This document shows, in pieces, positions 6,478 through 14,575 of a stretch of 26,469 bases of DNA; positions within the stretch are counted from its first letter, which is position 1, and every line of letters starts with the position of its first letter. This stretch comes from Pseudopedobacter sp039918235. Lineage in GTDB: Bacteria > Bacteroidota > Bacteroidia > Sphingobacteriales > Sphingobacteriaceae. A program made the position numbers and the translations under genes. The DNA is taken from NCBI GenBank assembly GCA_039918235.1, contig JBDSHZ010000147.1, forward strand, positions 1-26,469. The letters are read 5' to 3'. The notes under the pieces are model-generated. The model ran no database searches. It was not told the DNA's origin and was given only the letters and a program-made list of their open reading frames with translations.

Positions 6478-8813
6478 AAAGGCATCCCTATCCCAAATTG
6501 AATTTGAGTGATGGAATAACGGTCGGGTGCATTGCTTAAATTATATTTATTATTAAAATCATTTTTTGCTGATTTATTGAACCAATATTTATAAACATAC
6601 TGATCGGAACCGCTAAACTGAGGATCTTTTAATTTAAACCCTGCATCAATCCTAATTACAAAAAAAGAAAGGTCATACCTTAAACCAAAACCAGGTGAAA
6701 TGGCAATTTGACTAAATAGTTTATCAAACTTTAGTGTTCCGCTTTTACCCGCAATGGAGTTATCTCTTAACTGCCAAATATTACCAAAATCTACAAATGT
6801 TGCACCTTTTAATTTTCCTCCAATAAAATTATCGAGCAATTTAAATCGATATTCTAAATTACCTTCTAGTTTAATATCTCCCACCTGATCTAAATTCCTG
6901 AGATTTGTTCTCAGGGTATCGGTTGATAGCGATGCCCTATTATAATTTCCTGGCCCTAATGTTCTCGCTTGCCATCCTCTTATCCCGCTTGAACCGCCTG
7001 CAAAAAATGTCTTATCAAACGGTAAGCTTTTTACATTTGAGTAAGAATAACCTACTCCTCCATTTAACCTGAATATAAACTGACGGTCGCCACCTAAAAA
7101 CCTATACCACCTTACATCTGCTGTTAATTTGGCAAATTGATAATAGGGAACGCCAAATAGTAAGTTCTGATCATCAGTATTCTTCTTATTATTTATCTTT
7201 CCCAATAATGCTGCTGAATTTCCACCGATTTCAATTCCGCCATTAAAAAATTTGAAATTATTTAATGTTGTTAATTTGGGGAGATTAAAAGTATAGCTGT
7301 AATAGCTACTAGAAATTAATTGGGATCTAAGCGTATAAATAAAGAACAAATTCCCACTATTGATTAAGTTATCAACTAAATTTTCGTTTATATTTCCCTG
7401 TGCAAATTGAATATTTATAGGAGTGAACGCATGTTGTTTAAATGCCGTTTCTTCCCATTCATAAGTTAAGGTAGAACCTGAACTTCTTCTCAGGTATTTA
7501 TCCGTTAACTTATAAATTTGATAGCTCACCCCTACTCTAGTTCTTGGAACCCCATTTTTTACTAAATCAGGAGTGGAAAAAGGAACTATTAATCTGGGAA
7601 AAGTTAAGCTGGCTCCTAATTGATAATCGCTGCTTAATAATCTATCTGTTAAGTTGCCAGATTTATTTTTATCAAACTGAACACCTACTCTTAATTTTAC
7701 TTCAAAAAGTTCTGCACCACCTAAAAAATTTCTGTTTTGGTAGGTTAAACCTGTATTTATCCCAGTCAAGCTCGAATTAAAAGTATATTCTCCGTCTAAT
7801 CTATTAGATTTTTGCTTTAATGGCAACATATCAATTAATCCTACTAAACGGTTGGTACTATCTGCTGTTTTCCTGAAATTTACACTTACATTTTTAAATA
7901 CATTAATATCAAAAAGCCTTTGTGTAGTCAATTCTGAATTGTCTATATTGTATAAATCGCCTTTTTTTAGAAATATAAAGCTGGTTAGTTTTTTAGGTTT
8001 GAAGAAATGAGAATAATCATAAAATCTATATTGTGAATCTACTACGGTAGAATCACGGATCATATCTTTGGAGATAATGCCACTGCTAGGCTGTATCCTG
8101 ATGAAAGTATTGGCCAATTCATAAGTTTGGTGTTTTGTGCTGTCACTTGGATTTAAAATACCCAACTCAACATCTGCTACTCCATCGTTAAAATTGGTAT
8201 CTACCACTGGCCTCACATATTGCCTCACAAAATCGTAATAACCATTTTGCTTCATCAGTACATAAATTTTTTCCCTTTCATAAGCAAGGCTATCCACATC
8301 ATATCTTTTTCCAGAATCTACATGAGTAAAACTTCTCCTATTATTGAGATAAATAGCTTTTATTGCTGAATCAGGAATATTGAAAGAAATTTTCCTGAAT
8401 TTAAACTCAGTTCCGGGCTTTGCTGTAAAAATAACTTCGGCCCTCTTATTCTCGACAACCATTTCACTGGTTACTGCTGCATTTAAAAACCCTTTATAAT
8501 TTAAGAATTGTCTAATCTGGTCTGCCGATATATCTACTAAAGCACTGTCTAATAGGTGTGGTGCCTCACCAATTTTATATTTTCCTTTTTTACTGAAGTT
8601 GTTGTATAAAAAAAGATTAAAAGGTGAATTGGGGCGAATATCCAATGAAACATAACCTTCGGCTTGCGATGAAAAACGATCATCAATTCCGTTCACAGTT
8701 AATTTAGTGACTAAAGATTCATTTTCTTTTAATCGCTTAGTTGACCGGCAACCTAAGGCTATCAAACTAAAAAATATTATTATTGTAAACGGATACGATA
8801 GATATGCTTTCAA
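6474..8813 (-). CDS. Omp85-family outer-membrane lipoprotein (TamL/BamA-like)
   Basis: This 779-residue protein has a lipoprotein signal ending in IALGC (Cys22), POTRA-like repeats (about residues 35-330, e.g. VTKLTVNGID, the FRKISFNIPD block, LYNIDNSELTTQRLF) and an Omp85 barrel in the C-terminal 430 residues. The barrel includes the conserved FFAGGSSGIRGWQARTLGPG lid-loop motif and a final strand ending GIGMPF. A lipid-anchored Omp85 protein is typical of TamL, the Bacteroidetes counterpart of TamA, which works with TamB in moving material to the outer membrane; no tamB is adjacent. The start is TTG: upstream the frame meets a stop (8832-8834) with no ATG between. Its 5' end overlaps the divergent RNA methyltransferase gene by 10 bp. 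Confidence 0.9.
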   Translation of the reverse strand: MKAYLSYPFTIIIFFSLIALGCRSTKRLKENESLVTKLTVNGIDDRFSSQAEGYVSLDIRPNSPFNLFLYNNFSKKGKYKIGEAPHLLDSALVDISADQIRQFLNYKGFLNAAVTSEMVVENKRAEVIFTAKPGTEFKFRKISFNIPDSAIKAIYLNNRRSFTHVDSGKRYDVDSLAYEREKIYVLMKQNGYYDFVRQYVRPVVDTNFNDGVADVELGILNPSDSTKHQTYELANTFIRIQPSSGIISKDMIRDSTVVDSQYRFYDYSHFFKPKKLTSFIFLKKGDLYNIDNSELTTQRLFDINVFKNVSVNFRKTADSTNRLVGLIDMLPLKQKSNRLDGEYTFNSSLTGINTGLTYQNRNFLGGAELFEVKLRVGVQFDKNKSGNLTDRLLSSDYQLGASLTFPRLIVPFSTPDLVKNGVPRTRVGVSYQIYKLTDKYLRRSSGSTLTYEWEETAFKQHAFTPINIQFAQGNINENLVDNLINSGNLFFIYTLRSQLISSSYYSYTFNLPKLTTLNNFKFFNGGIEIGGNSAALLGKINNKKNTDDQNLLFGVPYYQFAKLTADVRWYRFLGGDRQFIFRLNGGVGYSYSNVKSLPFDKTFFAGGSSGIRGWQARTLGPGNYNRASLSTDTLRTNLRNLDQVGDIKLEGNLEYRFKLLDNFIGGKLKGATFVDFGNIWQLRDNSIAGKSGTLKFDKLFSQIAISPGFGLRYDLSFFVIRIDAGFKLKDPQFSGSDQYVYKYWFNKSAKNDFNNKYNLSNAPDRYSITQIQFGIGMPF

Positions 8814-9547
8814 AATCTCAAATAAGTTTAATTAAATCACTCCAACAAAAAAAGTACCGAAAGGAAAACCAACTTTTCATTGTTGAAGGCCTAAAGGCAA
8901 TAGCAGAGTTTTTAAACTCTCCTTACACCTTTCATTCTATTTATGCTATTAAAGAATTAGTGCCAAAATTGCCTAATTTATCTCATAAACAGAAAGTTTT
9001 TGAAGTTAGTACAAATGAATTGGATAAAATTAGTGCATTGCAAACTCCTCAAGGAATATTGGCTGTAGTAGAAATCCCACAAAAAACTGATTTAAACCTC
9101 ATAAAAGATGAAATGATCATTGTTTTAGATGGCATCCAAGACCCTGGAAATTTAGGAACAATTATCCGCACAGCAGATTGGTTCGGGTTTAAACAGATTA
9201 TCTGTTCAGAAAACACGGTAGATGTTTACAATCCTAAAGTAATTCAAGCTACTATGGGCTCCCTTGCCAGGGTTCAAATCTCTTATCAAGCCATTGTACC
9301 TTTATTGCGAGAAAGTAATCTGCCTAAATATGGTACTTTATTAAACGGAAAAAACATTTTTAATACGGATTGGCCAAAAGAAGGTTTCCTGATTTTAGGC
9401 AGCGAAGGCAACGGCATCTCTGAAGAAATCCTTTCTTTAGTCACCAATGCAGTAACTATCCCAGGTGCCGGGGAAACTGAATCTTTAAACGTTGGCGTTG
9501 CTGCAGCTATTTGCTGTGCAGAGGTTAAAAGAAATATCTTTAAATAA
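8804..9547 (+). CDS. TrmH/SpoU-family RNA 2'-O-methyltransferase
   Basis: This 247-residue protein has all three SPOUT trefoil-knot motifs: motif 1 with DGIQDPGNLGTIIRTADWFG (Asn and Arg at about 116-122), motif 2 LGSEGNGIS (about 198-206, Glu201), and motif 3 PGAGETESLNVGVAAAI (220-236). The N-terminal part (about 1-95) is the RNA-binding substrate domain found in RlmB-like members. The family transfers methyl from S-adenosylmethionine to a ribose 2'-OH in 23S rRNA or tRNA; which position is methylated cannot be told from the sequence. The ATG at 8804 lies inside the 5' end of the divergent TamL-like gene, so its promoter must sit within that coding sequence. No terminator is visible before the tRNA-Cys promoter. 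Confidence 0.92.
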   Translation: MLSKSQISLIKSLQQKKYRKENQLFIVEGLKAIAEFLNSPYTFHSIYAIKELVPKLPNLSHKQKVFEVSTNELDKISALQTPQGILAVVEIPQKTDLNLIKDEMIIVLDGIQDPGNLGTIIRTADWFGFKQIICSENTVDVYNPKVIQATMGSLARVQISYQAIVPLLRESNLPKYGTLLNGKNIFNTDWPKEGFLILGSEGNGISEEILSLVTNAVTIPGAGETESLNVGVAAAICCAEVKRNIFK

Positions 9548-9548
9548 A

Positions 9549-9578
9549 TTGCCTTGTATTAAAATTTTACTATTTTTG
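9549..9578 (+). promoter_or_regulatory. Bacteroidetes-type promoter of the tRNA-Cys unit
   Basis: A -33 TTG (9549-9551), a 19-nt spacer and a perfect -7 TATTTTTG (9571-9578) match the known TTG-N17-23-TAnnTTTG consensus. The predicted start of transcription is about 9583, shortly before the mature tRNA 5' end at 9596. Confidence 0.75.
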
Positions 9579-9595
9579 CAATCCTGAAAAGAAAG

Positions 9596-9666
9596 GGTCG
9601 AGTGGCCGAGTGGCTAGGCAGAGGTCTGCAAAACCTTCTACAGCGGTTCGAATCCGCTCTCGACCT
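9596..9666 (+). tRNA. tRNA-Cys (anticodon GCA)
   Basis: The acceptor GGTCGAG (9596-9602) pairs perfectly with CTCGACC (9659-9665), and the discriminator is T9666, as expected for tRNA-Cys. The anticodon stem GAGGT/ACCTT holds the loop CTGCAAA with GCA at 9628-9630. The T-arm is AGCGG-TTCGAAT-CCGCT. CCA is not encoded. Only 27 nt separate it from the start codon of a small conserved protein, with no promoter or terminator between. Confidence 0.97.
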
Positions 9667-9693
9667 CGTTAACAAATTAAAAAAATAAAAGTC

Positions 9694-9864
9694 ATGGCAG
9701 TAACGCGTTTAAAAAGAAAAGACAGAAGAAATAAAACAGTTTCCCGCATGGAAGTTCAGTTTTTGAAAAATGCTACCAATGTTGAAAATGGTAGCCGTTC
9801 TCAAGAGCCAAAGAACAGCCAAGTGGTAAAAAATTATGCAGTTTTAGCTTCTTTAAGCAAATAA
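9694..9864 (+). CDS. Small basic conserved protein (56 residues) behind tRNA-Cys
   Basis: This ORF encodes 56 residues beginning MAVTRLKRKDRRNKTVSR and ending AVLASLSK. The N-terminal 18 residues are strongly basic; the rest is polar with NATNVENGSRS and a serine/asparagine-rich middle. I recall similar short proteins beginning MAVTRLKRKDRRN in other Bacteroidetes, without known function; the basic head suggests binding to RNA or ribosomes, which is inference only. It has an A-rich leader (9667-9693), a clean ATG and TAA, and its own terminator 20 nt later. Promoter (9549-9578), tRNA-Cys, this gene and terminator form one compact unit, so its mRNA is probably released by 3' processing of the tRNA. 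Confidence 0.85.
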   Translation: MAVTRLKRKDRRNKTVSRMEVQFLKNATNVENGSRSQEPKNSQVVKNYAVLASLSK

Positions 9865-9883
9865 TTTTAGCTTAAAATTATTC

Positions 9884-9919
9884 AAATCCTGATTATCGGC
9901 CGATAATCAGGATTTTTTT
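9884..9919 (+). terminator. Perfect-palindrome terminator
   Basis: The arms 9884-9899 and 9900-9915 form a perfect 32-bp palindrome centred on GG|CC (AATCCTGATTATCGG on the left), followed by further T residues to 9919. In RNA the central bases would form a small loop on a long stem. It ends the tRNA-Cys unit and may also slow transcription arriving from convergent pyrD. Confidence 0.9.
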
Positions 9920-9958
9920 ATTTTATAAATTTAAACCATGATAGAAACCCTGTTTTCA

Positions 9959-10984
9959 TTATCGTTTAATTAGGCTTCTTAATATTCTCTTCACCAATCC
10001 CGGGCCTTCATAAATAAATCCTGTGTAAATTTGAACTAACGATGCTCCTGCGTCTAGTTTTTCTTGCGCATCTTCCGGCGAATGGATTCCACCTACGCCA
10101 ATGATTGGAAAAGATTTGTTTGATTTTTCTGCTAAATAGCGGATTACTTCTGTTGATCTTTTTGTTAAGGGCTTACCACTTAAACCTCCAATCTGCGTTT
10201 TGATATTTTCTGGAGAAGTTAAATGATCTCTATTGATGGTAGTATTTGTAGCAATTACTCCTGCAATTTTTGTTTCCTGTACAATTTCCACAATATCATC
10301 TAACTGATTATCGGTTAAATCAGGAGCGATTTTTAAGAGTATAGGTTTAGAAATATTGTTTTTCAGATTGCGCTTTTGCAAAGTATGAAGGATATTCTTT
10401 AAAGGCTCCTTTTCTTGAAGTTCACGCAAACCGGGAGTGTTTGGCGAACTTACATTCACCACAAAATAATCTACCACATCAAATAAAACATCAAAACATT
10501 TAATGTAATCCTTAACTGCGTCTTCATTTGGGGTAAGTTTATTTTTTCCAATATTTCCTCCAATCATTAAACCTTCTCTTTTGATATGCTTTAACTTTTC
10601 TGCTAAAACTTCTACGCCTTTATTGTTAAAACCCATTCTATTGATCAATGCATCATCGGCTTTAAGCCTGAACATTCTTGGTTGATCATTCCCTGGTTGA
10701 GGCAAAGGAGTTACGGTTCCCACCTCAATAAAACCAAAACCAAAATTTCCCAATTCCTCAATAAATTCTCCGTTTTTATCAAAGCCAGCGGCTAAACCTA
10801 CTGGGTTTTTAAACTTCAGTCCAAAAACTTCCCGTTCTAAGGAGGAATGATTAATAGTATAAACGCTTTGAATTATTTTAGGTAAACCCCAAGTTTTCTG
10901 TAATACTTTTAAGGTATCAGTAACGGTATAGTGTATCTTTTCTGGGTCGAATAGAAAAAATAGAGGTTTAAGGAGTTTATACAT
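9959..10984 (-). CDS. pyrD: Dihydroorotate dehydrogenase, quinone-dependent (class 2)
   Basis: This 341-residue protein catalyses oxidation of dihydroorotate to orotate with FMN and a membrane quinone, the fourth step of pyrimidine synthesis. The N-terminal about 40 residues form the amphipathic, membrane-facing helix pair typical of class 2 enzymes (LLKPLFFLFDPEKIHY). Visible motifs are GLAAGFDKNGE (about 63-73), IEVGTVTPLPQPGN (86-99), NRMGFNNKG (115-123), NVSSPNTPGLR (177-187) with the catalytic serine expected at Ser180, LLKIAPDL, and the phosphate-binding GVGGIHSPEDA near the C-terminus. The length fits the family. It is transcribed alone, with a perfect -7 box only 4 nt before the ATG, suggesting a leaderless mRNA. 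Confidence 0.97.
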   Translation of the reverse strand: MYKLLKPLFFLFDPEKIHYTVTDTLKVLQKTWGLPKIIQSVYTINHSSLEREVFGLKFKNPVGLAAGFDKNGEFIEELGNFGFGFIEVGTVTPLPQPGNDQPRMFRLKADDALINRMGFNNKGVEVLAEKLKHIKREGLMIGGNIGKNKLTPNEDAVKDYIKCFDVLFDVVDYFVVNVSSPNTPGLRELQEKEPLKNILHTLQKRNLKNNISKPILLKIAPDLTDNQLDDIVEIVQETKIAGVIATNTTINRDHLTSPENIKTQIGGLSGKPLTKRSTEVIRYLAEKSNKSFPIIGVGGIHSPEDAQEKLDAGASLVQIYTGFIYEGPGLVKRILRSLIKR

Positions 10985-10988
10985 CCCA

Positions 10989-10996
10989 CAAATTTA
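10989..10996 (-). promoter_or_regulatory. -7 box of pyrD (TAAATTTG)
   Basis: On the minus strand TAAATTTG matches TAnnTTTG perfectly and is followed by TGGG and then the pyrD ATG. With the usual distance the transcript would start at or within a few nucleotides of the ATG. No -33 TTG is found at the standard spacing, so the call rests on one box. Confidence 0.5.
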
Positions 10997-11103
10997 AAAT
11001 AAAAGCTCTTAATGTCTCTTTAAAACAATAGTTTCAAATATTTTATTTTTTTCGTGTAACCTATCATGAAAAGCATCGTCTTAATAGTAACAAAGATATT
11101 AAT

Positions 11104-11118
11104 GGAACAGACCGTTCC
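11104..11118. promoter_or_regulatory. Candidate operator GGAAC-N5-GTTCC
   Basis: A 15-bp interrupted palindrome (GGAAC AGACC GTTCC) lies between divergent pyrD and the barrel-receptor gene. Its size and the GACCGTTCC half resemble operators of TetR-type repressors, but no such regulator is in the window and the assignment is inference. Confidence 0.35.
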
Positions 11119-11220
11119 TAAAGTAAAATAGAATCATCCTGATTGGTATTGGGAAAGGGCATTTTAAGCCCTTATAGGATTTCTTTTGCTTTTGTTTTCG
11201 GTCAAAACAAATCATACGTC

Positions 11221-13662
11221 ATGAAACTTTATACTTTAAAAAAATTACTCCTCATCATCACACTTCTATCCAGTCAAGTGTTAATGGCACAAAACGAAAA
11301 CGCAATTACGGTAAGCGGTTCAGTAAAAGATAACCTTCAAAAGCCTTTAGACTATGTAACCATGAGTCTTCTTTTGGCTAAAGATTCCAGTTTGATAAAA
11401 ACTGCAGTTACCGATGCTAATGGAAAATACAGTTTTAACAGCGTAGCAAACGGAAATTACCTGATAAGTACCCGCTTTTTTGGTTTTAAAGACGCTTACA
11501 GTAAACCCTTAGAAATCAAAAATCAAAATATAGAGATCCCTGCTTTTACATTGGCCTTAGAAAGCCGCTCTTTAAATGAAGTAACTGTTACTGCAAAAAA
11601 GCCATTGATTGAGCGCAAAGTTGATCGTTTGGTATTGAATGTAGAGAATAGCACCCTAGCCGTAGGATCTACCGCACTTGAAGTTTTACAAAGAGCACCA
11701 GGTGTAACCGTTGACCAAAATGACAATATTGCCATGCAAGGAAAACAGGGTGTAAATGTAATGCTAGACGGGAAAATGACCTATATGAGCAATGCTGACG
11801 TGGTAAATATGTTAAAAAACATGCAGAGCAATGAGATTGAAACTATAGAATTGATTACCAATCCTTCTTCTAAATATGATGCCAGCGGGAATGCAGGAAT
11901 CATCAATATCAAAAGAAAAAAGGGTAAGGGTTTAGGAACAAACGGATCCATCAATGCAGGGATTGGTCAAGGCATTAATACCCGAGGAAATGCTGGAATC
12001 AGTATCAATAACCGATCAAAAAATGCGAATGTATTTGGAAGCTACAACTACAGTCATTCAGGAAATGACCAAGTATTAAACATTGATCGTATTACAGGAA
12101 CAGGGAACAATGTGGATTTCTTTTCTCAGGCTGCGGATAATCACACTAAAAACAATAACAATAATTTTAAAGGTGGCGTTGATTTTTTTCTTAATAAGAA
12201 TAATACGCTAGGTTTTATGGTAAACGGATACATTGCTAATCGAGCAGAAAATAACACCAATAATACTTTGATCGGCAAATCTTTCAACAGTAGTGATTCG
12301 TCTGTATTTGTAAATTCAACAGGTGATAAGAACTATAAAAATTTCTCTTACAATGCCAATTATAAAGTAACACTAGATTCACTTGGGCAGGAATTTACTG
12401 CCGATGCAGATTATTCAAATTATAAAGGAAATGAATTGAGTAATTATGATAATTATTTCTTCCGTCCGGATGGAAGCACTTTAAACAATCCGCTTTTTAT
12501 TAGAAATGGAACACCTTCTAAAATCAACATCTCTGCTTTAAAAGCAGATTATGTAAAACCCCTAACAAAAACTGTGAAATTAGAAGCTGGTGCAAAAAGT
12601 AGCTGGGTTACTACTGATAATGATTTTCAATTCGCCCAATTACAAGGTGCCCAATGGAAAAATGATGCTTCTAAAAGCAACCATTTTATTTACACAGAAA
12701 ATGTAAATGCTACTTATTTCAACATTAGCAAAGAGTTTAAAAAAACGAGTATTCAATTTGGCTTAAGAGCAGAGCAAACCAATTCTAAAGGTGATTTGGT
12801 AACTACCAATAATGTAGTGAAAAGAAGTTATGTGAACTTCTTCCCTACTGCTTTTATTAGCCAGCCTTTAGGTAAAAACCATGATTTATCTTTGTCTTAC
12901 AGTAGAAGGATTGACCGCCCAAGCTATGATGACTTAAACCCTTTTATTTACTATTTGGACCAATACACTTACAGTAAAGGAAACCCTTTCCTGAAACCAC
13001 AGTTCACGAATAATTTTGAAGTAGGCTATACTTTGAAAAAAATGTACTCCTTAACTTTAAGCTACAGCTTAACCAAAGATGTAATTACACAGGTTTTATT
13101 ACCTGATGATGCCAACAAATCACTCTACCAAACCAATGCAAATTTAGATAAACAAATCAATTACGGAGCGAATATGAATGTGCCCATAACCATTGCAAAA
13201 TGGTGGAATAGCAGCAATAATTTTGGCGGCTTTTATATGGGATTCAGATCTGCCGATTTACAGGGTAAGACTTTGAATACAGGCAAAACTGTGTTTCAAT
13301 TAAATTCACAGCACAACTTTACCATCACCAAAACTTTAGGTGCAGAGCTGAGTGCAGATTATACTTCACCGATGGAGTATGGAACATTAAAAATTCAATC
13401 TCAATATGGACTTAATGCTGGCTTAAGCAAATCTTTAATGAATAAAAAATTAAGCATTAAATTAGCTATGACAGATATTTTGAATACCAGAACACAAACC
13501 CTAGCGAGTGCCTATCCTGGCTTAAGTTATAATCTTACACAAAAAAATGAAACGCAGATAGCAAAATTAAGCCTTTCTTATAAGTTTGGAAAGAACGACA
13601 TTAAACCTTCTCGTAGAAGAGCTACAGGATTGGAAAGTGAACAAAGTAGATTGAAAAATTAA
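11221..13662 (+). CDS. TonB-receptor-like outer-membrane protein (PF14905-type barrel)
   Basis: The protein has 813 residues from the ATG at 11221; the frame is open further up to a TTG at 11143, but the ATG directly starts a good signal peptide (MKLYTLKKLLL..., cleavage after A23 before Q24). Residues about 29-115 form a carboxypeptidase-regulatory-like beta-sandwich (VSGSVKDNLQKPLDYVTMSL). About 120-235 is a plug-like domain (NEVTVTAKKPLIERKVDRLV, LQRAPGVTVDQND, SSKYDASGNAGIINIKRK), and the rest is a large barrel (YSRRIDRPSYDDLNPF, then KGNPFLKPQFTNNFEVGYT). This is the layout of Bacteroidetes outer-membrane beta-barrel family 3 proteins related to TonB-dependent receptors. No SusD-like partner is adjacent, so a glycan-uptake role is not indicated; the substrate is unknown. 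A strong terminator follows. Confidence 0.88.
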   Translation: MKLYTLKKLLLIITLLSSQVLMAQNENAITVSGSVKDNLQKPLDYVTMSLLLAKDSSLIKTAVTDANGKYSFNSVANGNYLISTRFFGFKDAYSKPLEIKNQNIEIPAFTLALESRSLNEVTVTAKKPLIERKVDRLVLNVENSTLAVGSTALEVLQRAPGVTVDQNDNIAMQGKQGVNVMLDGKMTYMSNADVVNMLKNMQSNEIETIELITNPSSKYDASGNAGIINIKRKKGKGLGTNGSINAGIGQGINTRGNAGISINNRSKNANVFGSYNYSHSGNDQVLNIDRITGTGNNVDFFSQAADNHTKNNNNNFKGGVDFFLNKNNTLGFMVNGYIANRAENNTNNTLIGKSFNSSDSSVFVNSTGDKNYKNFSYNANYKVTLDSLGQEFTADADYSNYKGNELSNYDNYFFRPDGSTLNNPLFIRNGTPSKINISALKADYVKPLTKTVKLEAGAKSSWVTTDNDFQFAQLQGAQWKNDASKSNHFIYTENVNATYFNISKEFKKTSIQFGLRAEQTNSKGDLVTTNNVVKRSYVNFFPTAFISQPLGKNHDLSLSYSRRIDRPSYDDLNPFIYYLDQYTYSKGNPFLKPQFTNNFEVGYTLKKMYSLTLSYSLTKDVITQVLLPDDANKSLYQTNANLDKQINYGANMNVPITIAKWWNSSNNFGGFYMGFRSADLQGKTLNTGKTVFQLNSQHNFTITKTLGAELSADYTSPMEYGTLKIQSQYGLNAGLSKSLMNKKLSIKLAMTDILNTRTQTLASAYPGLSYNLTQKNETQIAKLSLSYKFGKNDIKPSRRRATGLESEQSRLKN

Positions 13663-13685
13663 CTGTTAAAATCTATCCTATATTG

Positions 13686-13718
13686 AAAGTCCGTCTTTAT
13701 AATAGGCGGACTTTTTTT
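13686..13718 (+). terminator. Rho-independent terminator of the receptor-like gene
   Basis: AAAGTCCGTCT (13686-13696) pairs with AGGCGGACTTT (13704-13714), 11 bp with one G-U, around a 7-nt loop, and runs into a T tract. It lies 23 nt past the stop codon. Confidence 0.9.
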
Positions 13719-13824
13719 GTGACAAATAGCTTCATAAATTCAAAAATTTTCTTCAATACTTTTATTAAGTAAGCTAAATTTTAGCAGAAAAATCATTTGG
13801 TCAGATATTTGAATAGTATAAAGC

Positions 13825-14301
13825 ATGAAACTAAATTTGAATAAGCCATTCATTAAAGTCATTGGTTTAGCTGGCATAGCAGGCATGAGAACAATGACTC
13901 CTTTAGCAATTTTGGCTGAAAAATTATCTAAAAGTAAAAGGCCTCGTTTATTGAAAAGCAATTTAAGTTTTATGCAATCCAGTGTTTTTTCTGGATTAAT
14001 GAATTTAGCTGCGCTAGGTGAATTTTTAGGCGATAAATCTAAATCCGCACCAAACCGTACAGATTTAGGCGGAATTATAGGCAGAGCCATGAGTGGCGCA
14101 TTAACTGGTGCAACTATTTACAAATCAGCTTTTAAAAACCCTTATAAAGGAGCGTTAATTGGCTCCGTGTCAGCCGTGATTTTCACTTATGCTTTTTTTG
14201 AGGTTCGTAAAAGGATAAGTGCCCAAAAAAATATAAATAAAAATGTAATAGCAATTGCAGAAGATGCTTTAGCAGTTTCTGGGGGAATGTTGTTTATTTA
14301 A
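13825..14301 (+). CDS. DUF4126-like small membrane protein
   Basis: This 158-residue protein is rich in glycine, alanine and hydrophobic residues. The start GLAGIAGMRTMTPLAILAEKL is the kind of N-terminus seen in DUF4126 proteins, followed by SSVFSGLMNLAALGEFLGDK, a polar APNRTDLGGIIGRAMSGALTG segment and a membrane-like ALIGSVSAVIFTYAFFEVRK. I count three or four membrane-associated helices. The function of the family is not known to me. A near-consensus -7 box GATATTTG ends 13 nt before the ATG (13804-13811). It lies between a terminator and a gene-free repeat island, so it is probably transcribed alone. Confidence 0.72.
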   Translation: MKLNLNKPFIKVIGLAGIAGMRTMTPLAILAEKLSKSKRPRLLKSNLSFMQSSVFSGLMNLAALGEFLGDKSKSAPNRTDLGGIIGRAMSGALTGATIYKSAFKNPYKGALIGSVSAVIFTYAFFEVRKRISAQKNINKNVIAIAEDALAVSGGMLFI

Positions 14302-14449
14302 TATCATTGGCAAATGCCTTTTTGCTGATCGTTCATCATTTACAACTGACACTTTTACTTTTTCAAATTCATGCTCAGGCTCAGCTCCACACTTCACCCA
14401 AGTGCAAAATCTAATCCTTCGCTCCTCAAAATTGCAAGCACCTCACAGG

Positions 14450-14523
14450 AGTATGGCTTCAGTATAAGATGAGTATAGGATAAACGTAGGATGAAGATAC
14501 TAGTATAGCTACAGTATAGCATT
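14450..14523 (+). repeat. Degenerate 11-bp AGTATA repeat array
   Basis: The units AGTATGGCTTC (14450), AGTATAAGATG (14461), AGTATAGG... (14472), AGTATAGCTAC (14502) and AGTATAGCATT (14513) share the AGTAT head and an 11-bp period. A 30-bp interval with two GTAGGAT/GTATAGGAT variants interrupts the phase. It resembles a decayed minisatellite. Confidence 0.6.
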
Positions 14524-14575
14524 AATTAAAATATTAAGCTGTTCGACATTTTCCCAATACTATTAAGTTAAGGAA

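Noticed and set aside
11143..11220. Longer start (TTG) for the receptor-like gene
   Set aside because: The ATG at 11221 begins a textbook signal peptide; the 26 extra residues would bury it and have no conserved features.
13740..14090. 116-codon minus-strand ORF opposite the DUF4126-like gene
   Set aside because: It is antisense to a recognisable membrane protein and shares its codons only by frame shadow.
14450..14523. CRISPR array
   Set aside because: The repeats are 11 bp, degenerate, without unique spacers of constant length, and no cas gene is present.
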